The notes: generated by a model not told the origin, from the letters alone. A stretch of 64,000 bases of DNA from an uncultured Bacteroidota bacterium (GCA_903850915.1 CAINMV010000015.1:37898-101897), one strand, 5' to 3'; shown: positions 44,053 to 54,016, numbered from the stretch's first letter. Numbers and translations: made by a program.

Positions 44053-47000
44053 ATGGAAGAGAATATTAAAATCATGGATGGCAATGAGGCTGCTGCTTTT
44101 ATTGCTTACAAAACGAGTGAAGTTTGCGCAATTTATCCTATCACGCCCTCCTCTACGATGGGTGAATTTTGCGATGAATGGTCAGCAGAAGGCAAGAAAA
44201 ATATATTTGGTGAAATTCCGCGTGTGATGGAAATGCAAAGTGAAGCCGGTGCAGCCGGAGCGATTCACGGCGCTCTTCAAGGCGGTACTTTAGCATCTAC
44301 CTTTACATGTTCACAAGGGTTGTTGCTTATGATTCCGAACATGTATAAAATTGCTGGTGAATTAACACCTACTGTGTTTCATATAGCTGCACGTGCACTT
44401 GCCACACATGCTCTTTCTATTTTCGGCGACCACTCCGACGTAATGGCTGTAAGGCAAACAGGTTGGTCGATGTTATTTGGTCGAAATGCACAGGAGTCCA
44501 TGGATATGGCTTTAATAGCTCAAGCATCGACCATGCGCTCAAAAATTCCATTCCTTAACATCTTCGATGGCTTCCGCACCTCACATGAGCTAATGAAGGT
44601 GAATGTCATTAATGACGAGACCATTTTAAAAATGATGGATGAAGGAGACATACTTACTCATCGTAGTCGTTCTCTTTCGCCTGAACACCCTTCTATTCGA
44701 GGTACTGCACAAAACCCGGACGTGTTCTTTCAAAGTCGTGAAGCTGGCAACAAATTTTATTTGAATGTTCCGATTGTTGTTTCTGATATGATGAAGAAAT
44801 TCGCAGAACTTACCGGAAGGGATTATAGACTATATGAATATTATGGACATGAAACACCCGATCGTATCATTATTATTATGGGGTCGGGGTCGGGAGCAGT
44901 AGAGGAGACCATCAACTTTTTAAATAAAGCAGGCGAGCGAGTTGGATATGTTTATATTCGGCTTTTCCGTCCTTTTATTGCTGAAGAATTTGTTGCTTCA
45001 ATACCCGAATCAGTGAAAAGAATTGCTGTTCTCGATCGTTGTAAAGAGCCTGGTAGCATTGGTGAACCATTATATATGGATGTAGTTACAGCCATTGCAC
45101 AAATTCTAAATCCATCAAATGCAAAAGCACCAAAAAGAGATATGCCCGTAATTATTGGAGGGCGCTATGGATTAGCCTCAAAGGAATTTACTCCAGCAAT
45201 GGTAAATGTAATTTTTGATGAGCTCAAAAACGAAATACCTAAAAACCATTTTACTATTGGCATTGAAGATGACATAACACACACAAGCTTAAGTTACGAC
45301 AAGCATTTCTCGCTCGACAAGCAACATTTATTCCGCGGCCTATTTTACGGTCTTGGTGCCGATGGTACAGTAAGTGCCAACAAAAACTCAATTAAAATAA
45401 TTGGTGATACCACCGATAACTATGTGCAAGGTTATTTTGTTTACGATTCCAAAAAATCAGGATCGCTAACCGTTTCGCACTTGCGTTTTGGAAAGAATCC
45501 TATTCGCTCTACCTACTTAGTGAATTCTGCAAATTTTATTGCCTGTCATCAGTTTAATTTCATCAACAAATACGATATTCTAAAAGATGCAGAAAAAGGA
45601 GCCACATTTTTACTTAACTCCCCTTATTCAAAAGAAGAGGTTTGGGCAAAAATCCCCCAACATATTCAAGAGGAGATCATCGACAAAAAACTTCGGTTTT
45701 ATATAATTAACGCCTCATCGGTTGCCAAAGAAACGGGCATGGGATCGAGAGTGAATACGATATTACAAACGTGCTTCTTTGCTATTTCAGGAATACTCCC
45801 TCGAGAAGAAGCTATTCAAAAAATAAAAGACGCCATCCAAAAATCATATTCAGATAAAGGAGAGAAAGTGGTCTTGAAAAATTTTGAAGCGGTAGATAAA
45901 GCCATCGAAAATTTGTTTGAAATAGATTACTCTAACTATATTTTAGGTCATCTCGAGACAGAAAAAGCAGTAACAGATAACGCTCCTGAATTTGTTAAAA
46001 ATGTGCTTGGTAAAATAATTGCATTTGAAGGCAACGATTTACCCGTAAGTGCCTTCCCTGTTGATGGTACCTATCCTGTAGCAACAACACAATGGGAAAA
46101 AAGAAATATCGCTGATACTGTTCCGGTGTGGGATGCCGACATGTGTTCACAATGTGGAAAGTGTTTCTTAATTTGTCCTCATGCTGCAATTCGTCCGAAG
46201 GTATATAAAAAAGATTTACTTGCCAATGCACCGGCCGATTTTAAATATATTGCTCCAATTGGAAAGGAGTTTTCAAAAGAAGAGCAAGCTTATACCTTAC
46301 AGGTTTCAGTAGAAGATTGTACCGGTTGTAACTTATGTGTTGCCTATTGTCCTGTAGAAAGCAAAACTGATTCAGGGCATAAAGCCATTAACATGCAGTC
46401 ACAATTACCATTAAAAGAAAAAGAAATTAAGAACTGGAATTTCTTCCTTTCTATTCCTGAAATGGATAGACTCACTGTTAACAAAAACACAGTTAAAGGA
46501 ACACAGTTTCTACAACCTTTGTTTGAGTTTTCGGGTGCTTGTTCAGGATGTGGCGAAACCCCTTATATAAAATTACTCACACAGCTATATGGCGATCGCA
46601 TGGTAGTAGCAAATGCTACCGGTTGTTCTTCTATATATGGCGGTAACTTACCTACCACACCATGGAGCAGTAACAGTGCAGGTTGCGGACCAGCATGGGC
46701 GAATTCCTTATTTGAAGATAATGCAGAATTTGGCTTGGGAATTAAACTCGCCTTTGATAAAAAATCTGAAATCGCGCGTTCCATATTAGTTCGTCTAAAA
46801 GAAACCGTTGGTGAAGATTTAGTAAATGAAATACTTCTCATAGACCAGAATCAAGAAGCGGGTATTCATAAACAAAGAGAACTAGTACACGAATTGCGTA
46901 AGCGCATTGCTAACCTAAAAACTTTTGATGCCTTGCAGTTAAACTTAATTGCCGACAACCTCGTAAAGAAATCACATTGGATTATTGGTGGTGATGGTTG

Positions 47001-47604
47001 GGCCTACGATATTGGATTTGGTGGTTTAGATCACGTGCTCTCTACAGGCGAAAAGGTAAATATTATTGTGCTCGACACCGAAGTATATTCGAACACTGGA
47101 GGGCAAAAATCGAAGTCTACGCCTGTAGGCGCGAGTGCTAAATTTTCGGTGAATGGCAAAGCAAACGGTAAAAAAGATTTAGCAATGCAAGCGATTGCTC
47201 ATGGTTCAGCTTTTGTGGCTCAAATTGCCATGGGCGCTAACGATGCTCATGCTATTAAAACTATTCAGGAGGCCGAAGCCTTCCCTGGCACCTCTATAGT
47301 TATCGCTTATAGCCATTGTATCGCCCATGGTTACGATATGGCCAATGGTGCCGAACATCAAGTTAATGCTGTTAAATCGGGCTATTGGCCACTATTCCGA
47401 TATAATCCATTAAAACCGAAAGGAGAACGATTTTTACTCGATAGCAAAGAACGCACCTTGCCTTTGAAAGACTTCTTATATAATGAATCGCGTTTTAGTG
47501 TAGTAAATCGGCAAAATCCGGCCTATGCAGCAGAATTATTGGTTTTAGCGGAAGATGGCGTGACTGATCATTGGGAGAAACTACTTGCCTTGAAAAACCT
47601 TTAA
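44053..47604 (+). CDS. nifJ: Pyruvate:ferredoxin (flavodoxin) oxidoreductase
   Basis: A 1183-residue single-chain enzyme that oxidises pyruvate to acetyl-CoA and CO2 while reducing ferredoxin or flavodoxin. It begins with the TPP-side domain I (YPITPSSTMGEFCDEW). Two 4Fe-4S clusters have ligand sets starting at C698 (CSQCGKCFLICP) and C756 (CTGCNLCVAYCP). The proximal-cluster CSGCGE is near 830, with GCSSIYGG and DTEVYSNTGGQ in the TPP domain. All domains are present and the length fits the family. The enzyme is usually oxygen sensitive, which is notable next to the O2-using aromatic genes. A PDH E2 is also encoded in this window, so the cell has both routes. Confidence 0.95.
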   Translation: MEENIKIMDGNEAAAFIAYKTSEVCAIYPITPSSTMGEFCDEWSAEGKKNIFGEIPRVMEMQSEAGAAGAIHGALQGGTLASTFTCSQGLLLMIPNMYKIAGELTPTVFHIAARALATHALSIFGDHSDVMAVRQTGWSMLFGRNAQESMDMALIAQASTMRSKIPFLNIFDGFRTSHELMKVNVINDETILKMMDEGDILTHRSRSLSPEHPSIRGTAQNPDVFFQSREAGNKFYLNVPIVVSDMMKKFAELTGRDYRLYEYYGHETPDRIIIIMGSGSGAVEETINFLNKAGERVGYVYIRLFRPFIAEEFVASIPESVKRIAVLDRCKEPGSIGEPLYMDVVTAIAQILNPSNAKAPKRDMPVIIGGRYGLASKEFTPAMVNVIFDELKNEIPKNHFTIGIEDDITHTSLSYDKHFSLDKQHLFRGLFYGLGADGTVSANKNSIKIIGDTTDNYVQGYFVYDSKKSGSLTVSHLRFGKNPIRSTYLVNSANFIACHQFNFINKYDILKDAEKGATFLLNSPYSKEEVWAKIPQHIQEEIIDKKLRFYIINASSVAKETGMGSRVNTILQTCFFAISGILPREEAIQKIKDAIQKSYSDKGEKVVLKNFEAVDKAIENLFEIDYSNYILGHLETEKAVTDNAPEFVKNVLGKIIAFEGNDLPVSAFPVDGTYPVATTQWEKRNIADTVPVWDADMCSQCGKCFLICPHAAIRPKVYKKDLLANAPADFKYIAPIGKEFSKEEQAYTLQVSVEDCTGCNLCVAYCPVESKTDSGHKAINMQSQLPLKEKEIKNWNFFLSIPEMDRLTVNKNTVKGTQFLQPLFEFSGACSGCGETPYIKLLTQLYGDRMVVANATGCSSIYGGNLPTTPWSSNSAGCGPAWANSLFEDNAEFGLGIKLAFDKKSEIARSILVRLKETVGEDLVNEILLIDQNQEAGIHKQRELVHELRKRIANLKTFDALQLNLIADNLVKKSHWIIGGDGWAYDIGFGGLDHVLSTGEKVNIIVLDTEVYSNTGGQKSKSTPVGASAKFSVNGKANGKKDLAMQAIAHGSAFVAQIAMGANDAHAIKTIQEAEAFPGTSIVIAYSHCIAHGYDMANGAEHQVNAVKSGYWPLFRYNPLKPKGERFLLDSKERTLPLKDFLYNESRFSVVNRQNPAYAAELLVLAEDGVTDHWEKLLALKNL

Positions 47605-47663
47605 TAAAGGTAAACCGTATGCTATACTAAAGTGGCGCAAAAAAGTAGGTATCATTTAATTCA

Positions 47664-48374
47664 ATGAAACGATTTCTCTCCAAACTTTTCCTTGGCAATA
47701 TTGGTGAATTAAAACCACCGAAGTATAATCCTATTCAAAAGCGCATTCATAATATTCAGGCTATTTGGAACAATAACCACCAAGATGATAATGGTGTAGA
47801 GAAATTAATTCGGCTATTCCTATCATCTTCACAGCTTATGTTTCCTGGCGTATACATCAAATATTGGGCAGGCAAAATAAGCTATCGTTATCAGGATTTA
47901 GCTTTAGATTTATACATTATCCTTAAGGTAATTTCACCTTTAGTAATTGTCATCAACAGATGGCAACATCAAGAGTGGCTGCTTTGGACTGTAGTCTATT
48001 TAGTTCTGGAAACCGTACTCTACATTCCTACATTAATCTTCGCCTCCGATGTGTTTTCCAAACCAAGATCCTACAAAAGATCAATGCTATTAATTTTCTT
48101 TAACTATTTGGAAATTGCATTCTGCTTTGCGGTATTCTACGCACATGGAAACTACTTGAATATGCCATTACAAAACTGGTATGATGCAGTTTATTTTAGC
48201 ATTATTACCTCCTCCACGATTGGATATGGAGATCTTTATCCAATAACGGCTATGGGAAAATTCTTAGTAAGCATCCAAGCTTTACTCTTTCTTTTCTTTT
48301 TGGTTTTATTCCTTAACTTCTTTTCTACAAAAGTAAAATCCAAGGGGTATTTTGACGAACAAAACGAAGGTTAA
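47664..48374 (+). CDS. Potassium channel-like membrane protein
   Basis: 236 residues with several hydrophobic helices and a pore loop. The selectivity filter is TIGYGD at residues 185-190 (ITSSTIGYGDLYPITAMGKF), followed by a long final helix of Leu/Phe. It has no RCK domain, so it is a simple ungated-type or cyclic-nucleotide-independent channel. It starts about 60 bases after nifJ and ends one base short of the convergent molybdopterin-fold gene. Confidence 0.85.
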   Translation: MKRFLSKLFLGNIGELKPPKYNPIQKRIHNIQAIWNNNHQDDNGVEKLIRLFLSSSQLMFPGVYIKYWAGKISYRYQDLALDLYIILKVISPLVIVINRWQHQEWLLWTVVYLVLETVLYIPTLIFASDVFSKPRSYKRSMLLIFFNYLEIAFCFAVFYAHGNYLNMPLQNWYDAVYFSIITSSTIGYGDLYPITAMGKFLVSIQALLFLFFLVLFLNFFSTKVKSKGYFDEQNEG

Positions 48375-48375
48375 T

Positions 48376-48972
48376 TTAATTGACACGGTACACCTCGATG
48401 CTTTTTAACCAAAAAACATGACGTGGCCCAGTTTTGATATCGTTGATACAAATCAAAATCATCTCGCCTTTACGTTGTATTGGCTTCCCATTTTCTTCAA
48501 AAATAACATAGGTATTTTCACCCGTTATGTTATTGAAAATTTCGGACCATGAAAAGGTAGCCATATAATTATCACTAGCACGAGCTACTATATAAAAATT
48601 GCGGTCTTTATGTCCGGTTTGCTTAATCTTGGCTTTGTTTAAAATATCCTTAAGCAACACACCTTTGCATCCGAAATTATTTTCCAAAGTTGCCCCTGTT
48701 TGACAAACTAAATTGAAGGTGTCGATTCCCACCACTTTCATCTTTTTAAGGTCGTCGATGGTAAATGAAAATGGCTGCTCCACATCACCTTTTACTTCGA
48801 CATTGTGACAAATGTAAGTTGAAGTATCGGCAGCAGAGACTGGCCTAACGCAAACATCTGTTTTCGTTTGCAAAGAATCGATAGAATGAGCATTGGATAC
48901 TGCATTGCTATCGCATTTGCAGAAGAACAACATGGAGCTAAGAACAATTAAAAATGATTTAATGCTTTTCAT
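48376..48972 (-). CDS. Lipoprotein with sulfite-oxidase-type molybdopterin fold
   Basis: 198 residues. A lipoprotein-like signal (SSMLFFCKCDSN) suggests membrane anchoring at the Cys. The remainder resembles the oxidoreductase molybdopterin-binding domain of sulfite oxidase/YedY relatives. VEVKGDVEQPFSFTIDDLKK is its usual opening. FNLVCQTGATL has a Cys in the place of the Moco-coordinating Cys, and GCKGVLLKDILNKAK matches the W-x-G-V-x-L-x-D-x-L stretch. It is shorter than a full enzyme and has no visible heme or dimerisation domain, so it may be a binding protein or an unusually small enzyme. Confidence 0.72.
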   Translation of the reverse strand: MKSIKSFLIVLSSMLFFCKCDSNAVSNAHSIDSLQTKTDVCVRPVSAADTSTYICHNVEVKGDVEQPFSFTIDDLKKMKVVGIDTFNLVCQTGATLENNFGCKGVLLKDILNKAKIKQTGHKDRNFYIVARASDNYMATFSWSEIFNNITGENTYVIFEENGKPIQRKGEMILICINDIKTGPRHVFWLKSIEVYRVN

Positions 48973-49372
48973 GGAATTAGAGAACTCATATACTTTCTTA
49001 TACCTAGAAGCTAAATCTTATAATAAAATTAATATTTTGCCAACAATACAATTGAATCAATTTCTACTTTATTAATTGCAATGTTAGCTTTTTTAAAGTA
49101 TTAAAAGTAATGATTTTTTATCATACATTTGATAAATAATAAAACGATAGGTTGTGTTAAAATAATTTGCTTTTAACTTTTGACTATATAGTTATTTTGC
49201 TATGGTTATAACTCAGAAAATGATTGCTTGTTTCGGTTTCTTATCAGAAAAGATCTTCGAAAGAAATAACGCTTATATCATTTTATTTAAAAAAAGAACT
49301 TTATAAGAGCCGTTTACATAATTTATTTCTACTCAACTTTCCAATTAATAATAATTTTTTAAACTTGTTACC
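48973..49372. other. Intergenic stretch without a gene
   Basis: About 400 bases, very A+T-rich, lying between divergent genes. Short frames here have poor composition and no recognisable motif. I see no clean promoter or hairpin. Confidence 0.55.
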
Positions 49373-49768
49373 ATGCCATCAATCAACAAACTACTTATTG
49401 TTTTATTTATTGCTATTACATTAATACCAGTTGCATCATGCAAAAAGAATGATGTCGGGGGCAAGGCAGAAATCCATGCAATAATTTTTCATGGCGCAAC
49501 ACCCATAATAGGTACAACAACCCTGTATGTAAAATTCAATGCCACATCACAACCTTCAAACCCTCTGACAGACTTTGATTTAAAGGTATCGGGAGAACCT
49601 GATGACAACCATGTACATATTGAAAACCTTCGACCCGGCAATTATTATTGTTATGCTTTAGCTTTCGATAGTGTTGCCATGATGCCGGTTCATGGTGGTA
49701 TAGCCACAACGATAAAATGGAGTGAGCGCAAACAAACCAAAGATGTAGAATTGCAGACAACCAACTAA
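49373..49768 (+). CDS. Small lipoprotein of unknown function
   Basis: 131 residues. The signal ends in a lipobox (IPVASCKK), with the acylated Cys at about residue 23. The mature part is beta-rich (KAEIHAIIFHGATPIIGTTT, GNYYCYALAFDS) and His-rich (DDNHVHIENLRPG), suggesting a small Ig-like or carboxypeptidase-regulatory-like fold. No family recognised. A second lipoprotein gene follows by 5 bases, so they form an operon. Confidence 0.7.
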   Translation: MPSINKLLIVLFIAITLIPVASCKKNDVGGKAEIHAIIFHGATPIIGTTTLYVKFNATSQPSNPLTDFDLKVSGEPDDNHVHIENLRPGNYYCYALAFDSVAMMPVHGGIATTIKWSERKQTKDVELQTTN

Positions 49769-49773
49769 TTTCG

Positions 49774-50124
49774 TTGAAAAGCTCCATTTTTTTATTGATG
49801 TTAATTTCGGGATTTATTGTTTTAATTCTGAATTGCTGCAAGAAGGATGAATACCAAAATCTTAATTGTTTACCGATGCCTGTTACATATACATCAGCAA
49901 TAAAGGCTATTATAGATGCTAATTGTATTAGTTCCGGTTGCCATAATTCAGGTTCGCCTCATGGAAATTACACTACCTACGATGGCGTATTAATTAGAGC
50001 AAATAATGGAACACTTTCAAAAAGAGTTTTATATACAAAAGATATGCCTAAGAACTCGACCCTTACCTTGGATGATAGAAAGAAAATAAAATGTTGGATT
50101 GATTCTGGCGCTCCAAAAAACTAA
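49774..50124 (+). CDS. Small lipoprotein with cytochrome c-like C-x4-C-H motif
   Basis: 116 residues, starting at TTG (49774); an ATG at 49798 is an alternative. The signal ends in LILNCCKKDE, a likely lipobox. The mature part contains ANCISSGCHNSGS, a C-x4-C-H sequence, which is a non-standard heme c motif, and later IKCWIDSGAPKN, a typical C-terminal helix end of small c-type cytochromes of Bacteroidota and Planctomycetes. A distal Met ligand could be in TKDMPK. Heme attachment is plausible but not shown. It is coupled to the preceding lipoprotein gene. Confidence 0.7.
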   Translation: MKSSIFLLMLISGFIVLILNCCKKDEYQNLNCLPMPVTYTSAIKAIIDANCISSGCHNSGSPHGNYTTYDGVLIRANNGTLSKRVLYTKDMPKNSTLTLDDRKKIKCWIDSGAPKN

Positions 50125-50502
50125 ATAATTTTCCTGATCAATTGTTAACTGGAAAATTCGGTCGCATTGACCATCTATTTTCATTCGTGATTGACCACCA
50201 AGAAAAAAGATTGTTTTACAACCTACAACCCTCTATTTATAATGTTAATCAAATTCTGATTCAGTTGGTCAATCTTGTCGGAATTTCCATCCAGTCTGGA
50301 GAAACTGCCTATCTTCGCCTAAGAGGTGAACAGGACAACAATGGGGAGAGTGAAATCTTACACAACCTTTTAATAAATATGTCCAGGAATTAGGGGGTTA
50401 GTACAACCCATAGCGACTAAAAATAGATATGAACACCACTCAAAAAAAAAGCCTTGAAATCAAGGCTTATAGAGGATTTGTTAAGATTCTTTAGGAGTTA
50501 TG
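50125..50502. other. Intergenic stretch, mostly without a gene
   Basis: This holds the secA terminator at its right end (50442-50468). One 83-codon frame (50142-50393) starts at TTG and has no recognisable motif, so I treat it as non-coding. Confidence 0.5.
50442..50468 (-). terminator. Rho-independent terminator of secA
   Basis: AAGCCTTGA and TCAAGGCTT pair closely around a two-base centre. A nine-A run on the plus strand gives the T-tract on the minus strand, just after the secA stop. Confidence 0.8.
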
Positions 50503-53500
50503 TTAGTCGTTTTCCTTCCCGTGGCAACTTTTATATTTTTTACCACTTCCACAAGGACAAGGATCATTACGACCTACCTTCGGTCCTACTTTTATCGGTG
50601 CAACCTTCTCTTGTTCAGCAGGAGCATTAGCGCTAGTATCCTGAACATTTTGCAGTTGTGGTATATCGCTTTCTCTGGAGGTCTTTAACTTATTTAAGTT
50701 GCTCGGACGGCGCACTGGCTCGTTTATAGTTTGTGGCTGCTGATTGCTTCTTTCAATATGGCCTCGGAAAAACATGGGCAAAACATTCTTGTTAATCTTG
50801 GCCATCATTAAATTAAAGAGCTGAAACGACTCCAACTTATAAATCAACAATGGATCTTTTTGTTCTAGATGAGCATTACGTACTGCTTGCTTTAAGTCGT
50901 CGAGGTCACGCAAATGCTCCTTCCAAGCGTCATCGATAAAACTCAACATCACCATTTTTTCGAAACTTAGAAACACTTCTTTTCCATTTGTTTCATATGA
51001 TTTTCGCAAAGGGGCAATCACATTTACTGTTTTGGTTCCATCGGTGAAAGGCACTAAAATATTTTCATATTGATGCCCCCGATCTTCAAAAACATCTTTA
51101 ATCACTGGATAGCTTTGCAATGAAATCTGTTCTGCATGCTTCTTGTATACCTCACTAAGATGATCGAAGAGCTTCTCGGTAATCGTCTCCGGCTTATTGG
51201 AGGAGAAATATGAAGCATCAAAATTGGGTTCGGTTGCAATCAGTGTTAAAAGCTCCATTTCTAAACCCTCAAAATTATTAGATGGTTTAAATTCCTCCAC
51301 GATATCTTTACAAAACGTATAAATGCTCTCTACAATATCAATTGCTAATTTATCGCCAAATAATGCATTACGTCTTTTGGTGTAAACCACATTACGTTGG
51401 TTGTTCATCACATCATCGTATTCAAGCAAATGTTTACGTGAGCCAAAGTTATTCTGTTCCACTTTCTTTTGCGAACCTTCAATCTGACGGGTGATGATAC
51501 TATTTTCAATAACTTCATCTTCAGGAATATTAAATCTATCCATTACTCGACTCATACGATCGCTACCAAATAAACGCATCAAATCATCCTCCAAACTAAC
51601 AAAGAATTGCGATGTCCCAGGGTCGCCTTGCCGGCCCGAACGACCACGAAGCTGACGATCGACGCGACGACTTTCATGTCGTTCTGTACCAATAATAGCA
51701 AGTCCGCCGGTTTGTTTTGTTTCATCGGTGAGCTTAATATCCGTTCCACGACCCGCCATATTTGTTGCAATGGTAACTTGCCCTTTTTGTCCTGCCATCT
51801 GCACAATTTCGGCTTCACGCTGATGTTGTTTTGCGTTGAGCACATTGTGCGGTATTTTTTTTATTTGCAACATTCGGCTCAGCTGCTCACTAATTTCCAC
51901 ACTTGTTGTTCCTACAAGTATTGGGCGTCCTTCGTTTCTAAGGCGTTCTATTTCGTCGATTACTGCCTTAAATTTAGCACGACGTGTTTTGTACACTTTA
52001 TCATTTTTGTCGGTACGTGAAGTAGGTCTATTGGTAGGCACCACTACTACATCAAGTTTATATATCTCCCAAAGCTCACTCGCCTCAGTTTCGGCTGTAC
52101 CCGTCATCCCGGCCAACTTATGATACATTCTAAAATAATTCTGCAATGTAATGGTAGCAAACGTTTGGGTAGCATCTTCCACCTTCACATTCTCCTTGGC
52201 TTCGATAGCCTGGTGCAATCCATCGCTATATCTTCTGCCATCCAAAACTCGGCCTGTTTGTTCGTCAACAATTTTTATTTTGCCATCATCAATAATGTAT
52301 TCAACATCACGCTCAAACATATTGTAAGCTTTCAGCAATTGATTGATGGTATGAATACGCTCGCTCTTACTTGAAAATTGCAACAATGCATCTTCTTTTA
52401 GTTTCGTTTTTTCATCTGCGTTTGCCTCCGACTTTTCAATATCCGCTATAATACTCCCTACATCAGGTAAAACGAAAAAGCTTTTATCTTCACCCGACGC
52501 AGTGATCGCTTCCAAACCTTTATCTGTAAGCTCGCAATTGTTATTTTTTTCATCTATTACAAAGTACAACTCCGCATCAATCTTCGGCATCTCCTTGTAA
52601 TTGTCCTGCATGTAAAAATTTTCTGTTTTTAAGAGAAACTGTTTTACTCCGGGTTCACCCATAAACTTAATGAGTGCTTTGTTTTTAGGTTGCCCTCTAA
52701 AGCAGCGCAGCAATGGCATCGCGGCATCATCATGCTTGTTCTGCTCCCATAGTTTCTTCGCATCAGAGAGGCACGTATTTAAATATCTTTTCTGTGCTTC
52801 TACCACCTTCTCAATACGTGGTTTTAACTCGTAAAATTCTTGTTCGTCGCCCTTCGGAATCGGACCAGAAATAATTAACGGTGTTCTGGCATCATCAATT
52901 AAAACACTATCTACCTCATCCACCATGGCGTAATGAAGGTGCCCCTGCACAATATCATCTTTGCTTGTCGCCATATTGTCGCGGAGGTAATCGAAACCAA
53001 ATTCATTATTTGTACCATAAATAATGTCTGCTTGATATGCTTTGCGCCTCGCCTCACTATTGGGTTGATGCAGGTCGATACAATCTACCACCAGCCCATG
53101 AAATTGAAACAACGGGCCATTCCACTCACAATCACGACGCGCTAGGTAATCGTTAACGGTAACAATATGTACGCCAAAGCCTGCGAGTGCATTTAGGTAT
53201 GCTGGTAATGTTGAAACAAGCGTTTTACCTTCTCCTGTTGCCATCTCGGCAATTTTGCCTTGATGCAATACCGACCCACCGATAAGTTGCACATCATAGT
53301 GCACCATATTCCATTTCACCGTTATGCCTGCAGCATCCCAAGAGTTACTCCAAAATGCTTTATCTCCATTTATCTTCACAAACTCCTTACGTGCTGCTAA
53401 ATCTCGGTCAAAAGCCTGAGCCGTCACCTCCAATCTTTCATTTTCTGAAAATCGTTTTGATGTTTCTTTAATTACAGCAAATGCTTGCGGCAATAGCTCT

Positions 53501-53823
53501 AGAAGCACTTGCTCTAATAATGTTAGACGTTCCTTTTCAAGTTTTTCTATCTCCTTGTAAAGCTCTTCCTTATCGTTAACATCAATTTCGGAATCATCGG
53601 CTCTCGCTTTAGTATCATCAATAGTATGAGTGATTTCGCTCAGAGAGGCTTTTATTATGCCTTTAAATTCTTCTGTTTTAAAACGTAATTCGTCGTTGCT
53701 GAGGTTTTTAAGCTTCTCGAACTCCTCATTTATTTTTCCAACAAAAGGGGTAAGTTCCTTTAAGTCTTTGTCGGCTTTATTGCCAAATATTTTTCCAAAT
53801 ATTTTTCCAAATGCTCCTGCCAT
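50503..53823 (-). CDS. secA: Preprotein translocase ATPase SecA
   Basis: The motor that pushes unfolded proteins through SecYEG. It has Walker A MATGEGKT near residue 195, the DEAD-type MVDEVDSVLIDDARTPLI, NMAGRGTDI in the second ATPase domain, and the C-terminal zinc tail CPCGSGKKYKSCHG (residues ~1090-1103). At 1106 residues it is about 200 longer than the E. coli protein; the extra sequence lies in the region from ~320 to ~480 and near ~1030-1080, as is common in Bacteroidota. A -7 box at 53856-53863 and a terminator at 50442-50468 frame a single-gene unit. Confidence 0.96.
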   Translation of the reverse strand: MAGAFGKIFGKIFGNKADKDLKELTPFVGKINEEFEKLKNLSNDELRFKTEEFKGIIKASLSEITHTIDDTKARADDSEIDVNDKEELYKEIEKLEKERLTLLEQVLLELLPQAFAVIKETSKRFSENERLEVTAQAFDRDLAARKEFVKINGDKAFWSNSWDAAGITVKWNMVHYDVQLIGGSVLHQGKIAEMATGEGKTLVSTLPAYLNALAGFGVHIVTVNDYLARRDCEWNGPLFQFHGLVVDCIDLHQPNSEARRKAYQADIIYGTNNEFGFDYLRDNMATSKDDIVQGHLHYAMVDEVDSVLIDDARTPLIISGPIPKGDEQEFYELKPRIEKVVEAQKRYLNTCLSDAKKLWEQNKHDDAAMPLLRCFRGQPKNKALIKFMGEPGVKQFLLKTENFYMQDNYKEMPKIDAELYFVIDEKNNNCELTDKGLEAITASGEDKSFFVLPDVGSIIADIEKSEANADEKTKLKEDALLQFSSKSERIHTINQLLKAYNMFERDVEYIIDDGKIKIVDEQTGRVLDGRRYSDGLHQAIEAKENVKVEDATQTFATITLQNYFRMYHKLAGMTGTAETEASELWEIYKLDVVVVPTNRPTSRTDKNDKVYKTRRAKFKAVIDEIERLRNEGRPILVGTTSVEISEQLSRMLQIKKIPHNVLNAKQHQREAEIVQMAGQKGQVTIATNMAGRGTDIKLTDETKQTGGLAIIGTERHESRRVDRQLRGRSGRQGDPGTSQFFVSLEDDLMRLFGSDRMSRVMDRFNIPEDEVIENSIITRQIEGSQKKVEQNNFGSRKHLLEYDDVMNNQRNVVYTKRRNALFGDKLAIDIVESIYTFCKDIVEEFKPSNNFEGLEMELLTLIATEPNFDASYFSSNKPETITEKLFDHLSEVYKKHAEQISLQSYPVIKDVFEDRGHQYENILVPFTDGTKTVNVIAPLRKSYETNGKEVFLSFEKMVMLSFIDDAWKEHLRDLDDLKQAVRNAHLEQKDPLLIYKLESFQLFNLMMAKINKNVLPMFFRGHIERSNQQPQTINEPVRRPSNLNKLKTSRESDIPQLQNVQDTSANAPAEQEKVAPIKVGPKVGRNDPCPCGSGKKYKSCHGKEND

Positions 53824-53855
53824 AATTATTGTTCTATAAAAAGTATAAAAGATTT

Positions 53856-53863
53856 CAAAGATA
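53856..53863 (-). promoter_or_regulatory. -7 box of secA
   Basis: On the minus strand this reads TATCTTTG (TAnnTTTG), 32 bases before the ATG. Confidence 0.45.
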
Positions 53864-54016
53864 ACGGAATTGCAATTATTTGACTAAACTAAAAACAGGT
53901 GCATTATTTCCGAATTTTTGCGTCATAAATGACAATACGGCGGAGAATTATTTTTACATATAATGCCAACGATAGTGAATGACAGCTTTGATTTATAAAG
54001 CATAAAGTGCAATAAC

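Noticed and set aside
48893..49075. 60-codon plus-strand frame
   Set aside because: It overlaps the signal region of the molybdopterin-fold gene and has the composition of random A+T-rich DNA.
49224..49424. 66-codon plus-strand frame
   Set aside because: It overlaps the start of the small lipoprotein gene in another frame, and its Leu/Asn/Phe-rich product looks like translated A+T-rich DNA.
50142..50393. 83-codon frame after the lipoprotein pair
   Set aside because: It begins at TTG, has no recognisable motif or signal, and no promoter is visible. Cannot be excluded, but not supported.
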